Positions 11,871 to 22,931 of a stretch of DNA of 64,000 nt are shown here, in pieces (position 1 is the stretch's first letter; every line of letters starts with the position of its first letter). A model generated the notes under the pieces. It was not told the origin of the DNA. It saw only the letters and a program-made list of their open reading frames with translations, and ran no database searches. The position numbers and the translations under genes are program-made. Origin of the DNA: Hygrocybe punicea (Eukaryota; Basidiomycota; Agaricomycetes; Agaricales; Hygrophoraceae); NCBI GenBank assembly GCA_963556145.1, contig OY744469.1, forward strand, positions 3,816,767 through 3,880,766. The letters are read 5' to 3'.

Positions 11871-12311
11871 TACTTTGACTATATATAGAAATATCAGCCC
11901 TACAAGCAGAAATGAGCTAAACTTAGATGATGTACTGATATTTTTACTTACAACATAAAATTCAATATGATATCACTATATATACATATTATATAATATA
12001 CTAGTTATATGTTTCAAGCAAAATCACTTATTAATATTCATAACAAATATACAAATAAAAATCCAATGAAAGAAAATGAATTTGTTCATGTCATGTACAA
12101 AATTGATCTACTTAACAAGTACAGCTGTGTTATCATCTGTTCTGAAGCATTCAAGGTCGTGGAGAAGTAGGGTTGAGCAAATGTTAGACAATTGTTATTA
12201 TACCATGTGTAACATGCTTTATGCAATTTAATGTGATTGGTTACTTCACCATGGAAGTGGGGGGAAAAAAAAGAACTCGTTCATGCCATGCACAGCACTG
12301 GCCCACTAAAC

Positions 12312-13186
12312 ACGTTGTACATATTCAGAAAAGTGAAATGATTCAAATATTTAGGATTTCTAGACCAATATCTATGGCTTTTATTGTGAGGGCAGAGTTA
12401 TAGACTATTTGCTCCAGATAATCAGGACCTGGCTTGTGCCTGAATTATCTTGAGACTAAATATCTTGAAGATCTGCTTGAAAATCAGATGCACAGATATC
12501 TGGCCAGAAATCCTGAATATTTGGGTCTTTTTCTTTTGTCTAAATACATGGGTGACTTCCTGCAGCATTTAAATATGTTTTCAACATAAACAGGGTGCCA
12601 ATCAGAGCTGGAACCCCTAGCTGAGTCAGCTTCTCGCCACTGGCCTAATTTTTTCAGTGTCAGTTGAATCTGGTTGAGATGTTAGAATTTGACATGCTGA
12701 GACTTGGCAAAGGCACAATCAGGTTGTTCTGAGTGGGGTGGATCTCCAAAATTAATGCAGAAATAAATTTAATCTAGAAGGGGGGGTACCCCTTCCAGAT
12801 TTTGGGTTTATTCCACCATTTCAGGATGATAGAGCTTGAAGTTTTTTCTGGGGTCTTGGTGGCTGTTTGGCTTTGTCAATCAGAGTACTGCATATGGTGA
12901 TAATCTATGTTTTTAGATTATTTAAATGCTACAGGAAGTCACCTCATGTACACAATAATGAAAACAACAAAGACCTAAATAATTGTATTTTCTGTCTGCA
13001 CTATTTCATGTATGAATACAACATTTAGGCAACATTTTCTACAATATTTTCACAAGCAAGAGAACAATGCAAATAGTTTTAAAATGTGACCATATTATTT
13101 GCCATATCACAACAAATCCTCATCTGTCTCCTGTGTAAGATAATTTCAATGAATGACATGTGTAACCTTAAAGACGTGACACTTCA
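12312..13186. other. AT-rich intergenic region with one MITE
   Basis: No gene is supported. Apart from the MITE at 12519-12980, the segment 12585-12645 (GCCAATCAGAGCTGGAACC and GCTGAGTCAGC) recurs in opposite orientation at 56570-56630. Confidence 0.5.
12519..12980. mobile_element. MITE with about 58-bp inverted ends and AAT duplication
   Basis: Left end ATTTGGGTCTTT..GTGACTTCCTG..AGCATTTAAAT; the right end is its inverse with few mismatches (ATTTAAATGCT..CAGGAAGTCAC..AAAGACCTAAAT). Both outer flanks read AAT, a plausible 3-bp target duplication. It is 462 bp with no coding capacity. The 3-bp duplication fits Harbinger-type or CACTA-type mobilisation, but AAT in AT-rich DNA is weak evidence. 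Confidence 0.6.
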
Positions 13187-16100
13187 TTAAACAGGTAAAA
13201 ACGGTGCCATGAAATTCCGCCATGAGGCAGTGGGATCAGCAGGATCAGTAGAAGTTACACTAGTATTTTGTACAGCTGACTGTGACGGACTGGATAAATC
13301 ACCCCAGGAAGTAACCTCATGCAATCCTAAGTAATACTCTGGTGTGGGGTCCAATGGCCTGTACTGTGGGTTAAGGTAAGCAACTGGATAATCAAGCTGG
13401 GCAGAGTCCTGAACAACGGGATATGACACGAATTGTGCAGGATGCTGAACAGAGACGTTTTCCTGCCGAAGGTTCGGGTCTTGAACAACTGAATGAAAAG
13501 GGACGGATTTCGGAGGCGGGGTGGTGGTGAAATTGATTGGACTGGATAGAGAATGGACATCCCCGTTACAGGGCGATGCCGGGGATGCGGTTGTGGCAGG
13601 TGACGACTTTCTTGACACAAAGCGCGTCATTCCACCAAGCACCGACAGCTCATCGACCTCATTCTTGATTCTGCGGGTTGATGAAAATTGGGGCGAGGCT
13701 TCCAAAGCTACGCCAGTGAGTGAACGAGATATTGCGGCATAAGCCCGATCCTTTAATTTCCGGAGAATAGGCTGCGGCGCATTGAGCCTTCATTCTGTGC
13801 ATCCAATAACAGAACAGCCTTACCAAGACTTTGGCAGCTCTAGGATTTTCTCCGACTTGCTGGAATAGGTGATGAGCAGACTCAAGGTGAGACAGGGCGG
13901 ATGGTGCCAAGGCCATCCGGCTTTTCACTGCAATTGAGCCAAGCACAATCTAATCTCACCATGAAGAAGGAAAGTAGGGATCAGGAAAAATGGAGCTCAC
14001 CGCACAAGAGAAAACTGCTCAACCTTTTAGTGAAACGTTCTGATCGTGATAAAGGTAACACTTACCATGAGTGAATAAAAACCACATGCGCTCTGTAAGC
14101 GCTGGATGTTGCGAAAATAAACTTAAAATCAATCCGATAAAGGAGCATGCACTACTGTATGCAGCCAACAAGGACGGCGCATACTTGCTGCTTAGAGGAT
14201 CTCCAGGGTGGTCTTCTAGGGCTCGCGCGAAAAATCCCCGATGCATGTAGAAGATACCTGTAATATGTTGGATTAGTATAACATTGGACGACAGATACTC
14301 ACTTATCTCCCGGATAGCAAAAGCAATATGCCGTTGCATTGTAAGCTGAATAGATGGCTGCTCGAGCTCGAAACTGATCCCGGCACCGCCAAATCCGGGA
14401 ACTTGGAGAGCCGACGGGAGGGGAAATTGCCTGACCCTCTTCTCAAGCTCCTGTATAGTTTTATAATTGGGGGTCCTTGCACTGAAGGCTTTGTCATGAA
14501 CGATGCTGAGACATTGCGAGCAAAACCGGTGCTTCCATGAGGGAACTAAGCAGTCTTACTGAGCACCGCTGCAAAACGCGCGACATTAACGCACAACTCA
14601 TTTCCACATTGTCAGCTGAGTATGGCATTTGACAGTCAATATGTGCCAATGAAAAGGATGGAGGCCTGCCGAAGGTGAGACTCTAAACAATTTAGATGAG
14701 ACTCAACCAATTTTCTGATGAATCTTTCACTCACTTGCCACGAATCGTAGGTATACACTTCCCACATCAGCAAGCGTCGCTGCTGAGTATCTTCTGGGCT
14801 AAGATTCCATTTCCCGCTGTCGCGATCTTTTCAAGTGGTTCAGTCCATCAGCGTTATTCCGAACTTAGGAACGCAATTATCTTACGAAGGCCAACCTGGT
14901 GAACTATCATTAGCATTGTTATTTACGGCTGCAAGAAAGAGACTGACACTATGGGTCAACTTGACCACCAGACCAAAAACCATCCAACGGGGGCTTTCAA
15001 TACCCGAAAGAAACATGTAATGGCACATTAGAAGCTGCAAAATTGTGCAAATGACAATCAAGAAGCAACTACAATGCAAGACTTATTTACTCACTAATGC
15101 TTGTATTGCCAGTATTGACTGCTGTTCCAACACAGAATCCACAGATAAGATTACGCGGCCAAGTTGGTAATAATATGTTGCCTCCGGGGAATTGGATGGT
15201 TTGTCGAGGTCAAGTAACGTTCCGAGAGCTAGCATCATGTAGAGGATAGCGAGATTGTGCGATTCAAGAACATCGTGGGCTGGATTGGTATTATCGTGAT
15301 AAACTCGATGAAATATCTTCTGGTAAAAATACGATTCAGGAACCGGTGTATACCTGTTGTCGAAAATGATCAGAGGCAGAAACTAGGGCAACCCTAATGC
15401 TCGACATACATCCACGCTGCATGTCTATAGTAGATGTTGCAAATCTGGCGAGATGTCGATTCCGGAGGGAGGTGAGAGAAGGTAAGATCTCGAATGCGAC
15501 CAGGGGATGTGCAGGGAAAAGGAAAAGTAGACCCGAGCCGACTAATATCAAAGGGCACAATGTCGTCTATATTTCTATCATCTTCCCCATCAGAGCCTTC
15601 CTCATTCTGCAAAAAAAATAATAGAAAAAATACAACTAGTGTCCATTGATGTGACACTACCCACCCGCAGGAGATACTATAACATCTTTCAGCACATAAG
15701 ACTATGAAAATGATACGAGACCCACCCATGAGTTGGCAGTCTGACCAAAGAATGTTGTCCGACCATACGGAGAAATGGATCTGTGTAACATTGAATATTG
15801 AACCATCCCAGACAAGGTATGTCATAAATAAGTAACATACAACGATCCTAGAGCATCGATAGTCTCGGAAGGTTCGGTTCCTTCCTCTTGCAGGTATATC
15901 TCATTCGTTTCTCTCTCCAGAGGCCGCTTGATCGATAAAAGTTCGTCTCGGAGTAGAGGGTGAGGTTCCTGGGTGTGCAATGAATGAGAATAAGCAAGGG
16001 CATCCTCCAATTCCCGAACGCGGTTTGAAAGTTCCCCGATTTTCTCATGTAGAGCTTCGGTGTTGGCAAGAATAAATCGATTGCCCTTCCCAGTGGTCAA

Positions 16101-16449
16101 GGAGCCCTAAAGGGGAGACGCAGTTGATCAGGTGCTGGGTCTACGACTCGCTCCATACCTCGGGACAAATTGCCGAGACACCCTTCTTGACACAGTTACT
16201 ACACGGGAAGACGCGGCTGCACCTGTATCAAAGAATTTTGGTACACACGAGTTGTGGAAGGCAAGAAGGCTTCCCTCAGTTTCAACCTAAATTGAAGACT
16301 GAGCGTTACAGTTGACATTTGAATGCTGGGGACACAACAAACCTCCTACATTCTGCACAAGAGAGAGCAGTGTTTCTGCGTTTATGTCTGAGCACATGAG
16401 GCGCCAATTCATCTTGGCGCTCAAAATTCCGCAGAATGGAAGAAGCCAT
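13187..16449 (-). CDS. Zn2Cys6 fungal-specific transcription factor
   Basis: Probable nuclear DNA-binding regulator. ATG at 16447-16449 starts MASSILRNFERQDELAPHVL; the zinc cluster follows in pieces: SCAECRR, LKLR, then CSRVFPCSNCVKKGVSAICP after introns, giving the six cysteines of a binuclear cluster. Next comes a linker and coiled coil (GKGNRFILANTEALHEKIG, LSNRVRELEDALA), the usual dimerisation segment. Downstream exons give an acidic stretch (GSDGEDDRNIDDIVPFD), the fungal-specific regulatory domain around 15390-14000 (YRHAAWMYVEH, VYHDNTNPAHDVLESHNLA), and a serine/proline-rich tail ending WRNFMAPFLPV. It is split by many introns, so exact joins are not certain. The intron between LKLR and CSRVFPC would start GG instead of GT (see findings). 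The target genes are not deducible; basidiomycete homologues of this type are numerous. Confidence 0.8.
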
Positions 16450-16749
16450 TGCTGCTGAATTCGACCAGAATTCGCCAAAACTGGGGTCTTGTTTGTTCCT
16501 GTGTCTGACCACCACAGCTCCCCATCCTGGTTGGAAGTTCAGAGGTACGGCTCCCGATATTGTCGTCGATCTATGATGAGCCATATAGATGACGAGTCTG
16601 AATTGTTGGGTCCAAGTTTCTTTGCCCAATAACATTTGACGAATACCTCACCTTATATACCATTCATGCTTTGCTGATTTCACCTGGCCTACTAATTTCG
16701 CCCTTCGCTTCTCAAGGCTGATATTTCTTTCTAGAAGCAGTTTATCATC

Positions 16750-18279
16750 ATGCCTTTCGCACACGATGAATTCTCCTCAGATTCCGATGAGGAGTCGCAG
16801 GTAGAAACCTCAGTGCTATTGGGTGTTCCAGACGGTCCTGTTATGGCTGCAACCGACCTTCTAGATGCTGCGGTCTCTCGGATTGGAGGACACCCTGTAC
16901 GATTGTCTCCTTGCGCATCTCCTTCGCGAATTTAAGAGTAATAATCCTTGGTTTGCAAGGTGTTTTTGTCATCCACCATACCTTCTTTTTCTTCTTCTCA
17001 TTGCAAGAATTGTTCTCGTCCGATGGAACTACTCGTTCAAATGTGGTGTCCTTTCGAAAACAGCGCCATGGACAGAGTAATGTACATTTGGGGCTGCGCC
17101 AGAAGCCGATGCCAGAGGAAGGAGGGTAGGTGAGTCTGTGCGTAAGATTCAAGGATGTTTTGTGTATTGATCCAGTGCATGGACGGCAGCGTTCGTGCGT
17201 GGCGAGGGCTTCGCTTCAACGCCGACTATGCGAAGAAACTTGGGAAACAGCGGGCACGCAACGAGGATCGGGCTGAGAAATCTCGAAGCGGAACCAACAA
17301 TTCCCTTTCTAATCCTTTTTCTGTAAACCAAATTTCTGGCAACGCTACCACACATTTATTTTTTACCAACAGCTACAATCCGCGACGCCAAATCCGTTTG
17401 GTCTCGGCCCTCAGAACTTTGCTGATACTCCGTCAGATTCTGCCTGGCCTCCTTCCGCAGAAGACGACGCTTCTGACGCGGAGAGCGACCATTCCGAGTT
17501 TTTTGACAACGCTTCCTTGAGAACAGCACCTGCCTCTATGATGGCTGACACGTCGCCATGGGCATCTGCACCTTTGTACCCTCCACTGTATCTGTCAACT
17601 ATACAAGAATACTTTCCACTGCCGCCTAGCAATAAGCTTTCACCAAACTCCTATTGTCCAGATTCGGCGGAGGGGAAAGACTGGGCTTTTGAAAGCTATG
17701 AATATGCTTTGGACATCGATCGCGTCTTTGAACGTTTCGCTAAAAAGGTCAGCTATGAGGTTGAGCAGTGCGTTCGGTATGTAGAAACAATCAATCATAC
17801 TTTATAGGCATCCACTAAAACAACAGTGTAGGTATGAGGTCAACGGAACGCCGTTGTTTTTCGCATCGGACACAATCTTCGATAAACTGTTCCCGCTTCC
17901 ACCATCGCCACTACTTCCCGTCACAAAGGCTGCTTTCAAAGTCGTAGCCACTGCTAAACGAACTTTTCAACCAGCGTCTGTCTCTCCGTGTCCTTTCTGC
18001 CATTCCAGGCGTGTATTTGAGTGTCAATTGATGCCCAACCTGATCAATATTCTGGCCTTGGCGAGTGAAAAGACTGGTAGAAGCTCCAATCCAGACTTGG
18101 AGATGAGAAAGGATGTGGAAGAAACAATGAAGGGTAGTAATGATGTGAATGAGGAGCGTGGGATGGAATGGGGAACCTGCATGGTCTTCTCGTGTGAGAG
18201 GGATTGTTGTAGTGATGAGGGGAGGGAGGGCATGGAATGTTGGAAAGAGGAGATTGTACTCGTGCAATGGGACCAATGA
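16750..18279 (+). CDS. Tsr4/PDCD2-family ribosome-biogenesis protein
   Basis: Opens MPFAHDEFSSDSDEESQVET with the family's N-terminal ETSVLLGVPDGP and VSRIGGHP motifs. After introns follow CKNCSRPMELLVQMWCPF, the first zinc-binding half, and WGCARSRCQRKEG, then an insert with acidic serine-rich sequence (SDAESDHSEFFDN). The C-terminal PDCD2_C part reads YEVNGTPLFFAS, SPCPFCHSRRVFECQLMP, WGTCMVFSCERDCC and ends EIVLVQWDQ at 18277-18279. Known family role: a dedicated chaperone that binds ribosomal protein uS5 (Rps2) and feeds it into 40S assembly in cytoplasm and nucleus. Length near 400 residues is normal. At least four short introns are needed; no break seen. The next gene begins only 73 bp downstream in the same direction. 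Confidence 0.85.
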
Positions 18280-18352
18280 GACCTTGTACTTTAGAGCTTC
18301 ATTGCTCCTTTTAGGACTGACATTTTCACAATCAACTTTTGCCTCTGGTTCA

Positions 18353-21116
18353 ATGGAAGCGCTCACTAGTAGGAATCCTCACGTTCACCTCCGTGCTCAG
18401 CTGGGAAGCATTCATCGGCAATTCAAACCTTTGGAGAGCAATGAGGTCGAGGTCGAGACTGACGATTCCAGTCGCGTTAGTCCTCTGCTCGTTCAGCGAG
18501 TCGTAGGTCTTCTGGAAGGGGAACAGGAGGACGACCTCAAGACCCTCCTGAAAGAAACTTATACTATTGACGACGAGACGGTTCGTGCTGTCACTGGAAT
18601 CTGTATTTCGAAATTGACAGTCCCTGTATCCACAGCTTGAACAAAATGTACTTGACCTAATGCACAAACACAGGGATGATGTCGCTGGTGTCCCTTTCCT
18701 CTTTTTGACCCCAACACGCCGTCCAATGTCTCGGCCTTCATCTCGAGCCTCGTCCAACTCCAACCGCCTGCGACCGGACACCCCAACTTCTGCCCCGACT
18801 TCCCCTCTAGGCCTCGCCTTCCGAAGGCCGCACACGCCTTTGACATCGCCGTTGGCATTAGGGATGGCACAACCTTCGTCCTACACGACCGCTCGCAGCA
18901 TTTCTCCCCAATCGTCTCCAACCATGGCTCATACTCAAGCTACGTATTCTCACGCTCAATTCACAGCTAGCCTCCCGTCGTCTCCTTTGTCTTCCCCTCG
19001 CCTTCTGAATGCCAAAGCATCCGAATTCAAGCCGATCCTGCGCCCTCTCTCTGCCGCATCTTCGAATCCAAGCTCGTCAACAGCTCTGAGATCTGAAACT
19101 TCGTCTCCCGATCTATGGGCTCATCCGACTTGCCGAGCGACTTCTAACCTTGCTATTGCAGCGCCCTTACTTCCAGACCAGTTAGTCATTCCCCGTCCAC
19201 TCACTCCCAGCTCATCTCTGCGATCTTCTCTTCGTCCTGAAGATGATGACGAAGAAGATCCATTTGATCCATTCGAACCTAAATTATTTACTCGATCCTT
19301 CCACTCTATCACAGTCTCGGATTTTGATACTCCGTGGCCAAGTTCTTCCAACTCCAATTCCTCTCATTCCCCCGATGATTTTCGGTTCCTTGACCCGGCC
19401 CACCCTTCGAATCCTTATGGGTTAGACCCCAATACATATCCGGAAAGCTCCACAGAAATTGACCCAGAAGCGACTGCCCTGCTTACGGATGGCATGACGC
19501 CGTTCGACGTCCTCAGCTCTGTTTTCGGTTCAACGCTCGCCCCGTCAGAGTTGGAAGATGCATTGGCTGCAAATGGATATGAGTTTGAACGGGCAATGGC
19601 ATGGCTCGTCGACCGCGCGTTACCTGTTGCACCTCAGAGTCCTCCCATCAGAACGCAACAAATTGGCAGCAGAATAACACTGGTATCAAGGGAAGTCGGC
19701 TCAGGGCGTGGAAACAGGGCCGGATATCAAAATTCCAGTCTCCACGGTGTTAATCCACTACGGCATGTTAATGGTCGTCCTGCCCAAGGGGGTAATCGGG
19801 TGTGCCGATATTTTGTGGCCGGAGAATGTCTCAGAGCCGATTGTCGTTTTAGGTATGTCGGCCAACGTCCGGGGTCCCTGGCTTAACTTCCCATTTTGTT
19901 TCCAAGTCACGATCTTGAACGAGCCTTGTGTCGTTTTTGGTTGCGTGGCACTTGCGCGAAGCAAGATAGCTGCGAATTTCTGCATCATCTGCCAAAGAAT
20001 GTTGATGTTGCCAGTCTTACCGCGGCCGTGCCTTATGCAGCTCTAAGTTCTGTCCCCCATAGCCCACCTTCAGATGAGTTTCCCGTATTGGGATTTGATC
20101 ATTCCGTCGGAGGGAACATGAGGAGAGGGAGTTATTGCCGTGATGATAAGATATACTATGACCCCGGAAGGACACGATTTGCAGCTGCTGTCAAGAAGCC
20201 AACTAGCATTTCACCCGCATTGGCTACACACGCTTACAACGACCCCACACTAGCCGCTCGCCGAGAAGCCATGGGGAACTCAGCCGAATCTTTGCACCAC
20301 CGGTCCGCTATTGTTGCCCCCAGGTCGTCGCCCCGTCTCAAACTACGTCCTCCATCATTATTACCAACCTTAACTACGGGCGAATCCATCAATAACCTCT
20401 ACATGAATTATCGTTCTCGGGCTCTGCAACTTGGTGCTGCCCGCAACGCATGTTTATCGCGTGCCGCGGATGCATGGCGACGTGGAGATGGAGCAGCTGC
20501 TAAACGATTTAGTAGAGAAGGGCACGATTTGAACGCCAAAATGAGTATCGAAATGGCAGAAGCCGCTGGGAAACTTGTTCGAGAGCGCGCCAAGCTCTCT
20601 GAACAGGCCGTGAAAACCCGGGGCGCGAGTTGGTCTGATGAGGCGGGAGACAGGACGAGCAGAGGTCGAGTCTGTGGTGGTGGTCTGGGTGTCTGTCTGG
20701 GCATTGCCAGCAAGGATGTGGGCAGGGAATGCAAACTAACACCTGAAGAGCGAACGGAAAGCATGTTGGATTTACATGGGTTACATTCCAATGAAGCTAC
20801 TGATGTGTTAGAGGAATTTCTTCTAGCGGTGGGTTCCACCATTCTACAGAACCGTTCCGTTGACACATTTAACGCCTTCATTCAGCTAGAGCGAGAGAAT
20901 TATTATGGACTAGGTGGGTAGCATTAATACAGTTGTTATATATGGGACTCATTTTTATTGGTAGCTTATATCGTAGTTGGTGAAGAAAAGCATACTGGCA
21001 AATATGCGGGAAGTACACGGTTGGCCACTGGCGTGCGTGAGTGGCTCCATAGGTGGGGATATCCATGGAGTGAGCGTGATGGGGTAATTTGTGTTGATGC
21101 TTTGACACATTCATGA
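18353..21116 (+). CDS. CCCH zinc-finger, CUE-like and Smr-domain protein
   Basis: ATG at 18353. N-terminal part up to DDET, then an intron (about 18582-18640) into LEQNVLDLMHKHRDDVAG. A long serine/proline-rich region precedes a CUE/UBA-like helix set (DVLSSVFGSTLAPSELEDAL). Two CCCH fingers follow, CRYFVAGECLRADCRF and, after an intron, CRFWLRGTCAKQDSCEFLHH. A DUF1771 helix pair comes next (YMNYRSRALQLGAARNACL, RFSREGHDLNAKM) and last a Smr domain: MLDLHGLHSNEATDVLEEF, then two introns, YIVVGEEKHTGKYAGS and GVREWLHRWGYPW, stop at 21114-21116. Smr domains are often RNA-cleaving or RNA-binding; CCCH fingers bind RNA; related fungal proteins act in no-go mRNA decay. Total about 850 residues, apparently intact. 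Confidence 0.85.
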
Positions 21117-21823
21117 GGAACACTGTAGGAAGTAGAATCAGTGGTAAAATCACTGCTGATCAGAGAAATGGTGAATAAATCACTAGGTGCAAAAAGGGCT
21201 CACCTACTATAGGTGTGGGATTGAGAGGGCATAAAATAAATAAAATAAAAAGAGTTTGCAAGTTCAGATGCTCCAAGCCTTATGGCTCTCAAACAAGGTC
21301 CTAAGAAAAAGGCATAAGTATGCCATAATTTTACTAGTAGCTTCAAGTTTGACACTTTCACTGACATGGATGGCATGACTGAATTCAGCCACGCTAGTGA
21401 CCCTTGGTTCATCATGGATGACATTTTGGAAGAACTGTGCATGCGATGTGTAATGATGTCCAGGCATTTCTCATGAACAGCATCTTGTGCATGGGGGATG
21501 ATGGTAATGTACTTGAGGAGAGCCTTACTTATGAGTGCATTCATTTCCATGTAGACTGATCAATGATGGTGTTGACTCCTTACAGTGGCAGGAGAGAGCA
21601 TAGGGTGGTTCAGAGACTTTTTGGAATAGTGCTGCATTTAGCTGACTGACTTGTGGAATCCTCCAACGAAGATGCCATGGGGATAGCAGACTTAGTATGT
21701 AATTTCCTTCATCTGATTACTGTGTCATTCATACATTTAGATTCAGAAGGGAGTTTCCAGTGCAAGATCAGATGACACCAAGAGTTTGAAGGGCGCTGTC
21801 CTAGATTGGATAACCCCTCAAGA
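21117..21823. other. Intergenic, nothing recognised
   Basis: Short overlapping frames only, none with motifs. It separates the Smr gene from the Copia remnant. Confidence 0.5.
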
Positions 21824-22234
21824 TGTTGCATTGAATCCACCCCTCATGCAATGTCAAATTAACCATGGTTACCACCACGCTGTAGTGAATGTGGCCTGGG
21901 TAGCTGCGGAATCGTGCTTTGTGAGTCTGTTGTCGATGGGGTGAAAACCCAAAACTCTTCTTGTTTGTGACTATATTACAAAAGCCACTACATACTGTTA
22001 GATTTCGAGAGCTATAAAATGACTCAGTGTTTGCGGGAGTCAAACGGCTGAGGTGGGCGAGTATTCTACAGTAAGCTAAATAGTAAAATAGTCGCCTAGC
22101 GACGAAATGCAATGACTCTATCACTACGCGTGTAAAACTAATCATATGGTGAATAAATAACAAATGTCCATGTTAGATGAAAATGACCATAACAAATTTG
22201 CTTTGGGCTTTGGCATGAGCTTGTGATTCCAACA
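21824..22234 (-). mobile_element. Copia-type LTR (3' LTR of the remnant)
   Basis: On the minus strand it starts TGTTGGAATCACAAGC at 22234 and ends ATTCAATGCAACA at 21824, so TGTTG/CAACA ends, 411 bp. It is immediately preceded on that strand by a purine tract GAGGGGGAG, the expected polypurine primer site directly after the pol stop codon. The 5' LTR is missing from the window. Confidence 0.7.
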
Positions 22235-22241
22235 CTCCCCC

Positions 22242-22931
22242 TCAAGCCATGCGGAGGCCGAGTTCAGCAGCGAAGTGCTTCGCTTTAGCGGAGGGTAACG
22301 GTTTCGTGAGTGTGTCAGCAACCATGTCTTCGGTAGGGCAGTAAATGAGCTTGAGAGAACCCTTTTCAATGACCCAGCGAATAAAATGGAATCGGATGTT
22401 GATGTGCTTCATCCAGGCATGATACTGGTGGTCTTTCAAGAGCACGATGGCAGACTAGTTGTCTGAATAAAGGATGGTGGAATCCGAGAGGGAGCCAAAG
22501 GTTTCACTGATGAATGTGCGCAGCCATAAGGCTTCTTTTGCTGCATGAGTAATGGCAATGTATTCGGCTTCGGTTGTGGATAAGACAACAATTTATTGAT
22601 GCTTCGAGCTCCAGGAAACGGCTCCACCATCGATGAGGAATGCATAGCCCGAGATCGCGTGCCGGTCGTCTTGCATACTTCCATCCGCGTCAGCATAACC
22701 AACGAGGTCATGTGATCCAGTCGCGTCTCGCGTCTCGCGGCCAAAGGTGAGCCATAACTCAATGGTCCCTTTTAGATAACAAAAAACTCTCTTCACAGCT
22801 TCCCAATGTGCGCGGCCAGGGTTTTGCGAGAACCAGGACAGGATTGCAACAGCAAAAGTGATGTCAGGACGCGTGCCAACAGCAGCATACATCAATGAAC
22901 CAACAGCCTCGCAATACGGCACGTCTTGCAT
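22242..22931 (-). pseudogene. Copia pol fragment (RT end and RNase H)
   Basis: Reads YCEAVGSLMYAAVGTRPDI, the classical RT/RNase H connector of Copia elements, then YADADGSMQDDRHAISGYAF, VLSTTEAEYIAITHAAKEA, IRFHFIRWVIEKGSLKLIY and TLTKPLPSAKAKHFAAELGL. Two in-frame stops break it: TAA after SSKHQ (normally a Glu codon) and TAG after YSDN (normally Gln, CAG). Everything upstream of the RT connector is missing at about 22932. It would have encoded replication functions of the retrotransposon; it is now a dead 3' fragment. Confidence 0.85.

Larger units (their letters stand above)
8728..12311. mobile_element. Nested AT-rich foldback element
   Basis: The two ends are inverted copies: GTTTAGTGGGCCAGTGCT..GCATGGCATGAACGAGTTC at 8728 and its reverse complement ending at 12311. 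Inside, a second related pair of ends (CTTGTTAAGTGGGC.. CATAAACAAGT) lies at 9166 and 12123, and the arms between them carry the CACATGTG array. A MITE sits at the fold centre (10100-10510). The whole 3.6 kb lacks a usable reading frame, so it is a non-autonomous element, or one inserted in a relative. I could not identify a target duplication and cannot assign a superfamily. Confidence 0.7.

Noticed and set aside
18024..18366. Minus-strand frames opposite Tsr4 and Smr genes
   Set aside because: Antisense shadows of well-supported coding exons.
21200..22163. Minus-strand frames of 116 and 120 codons
   Set aside because: The right one lies inside the Copia LTR; the left one lacks any motif or splice context.
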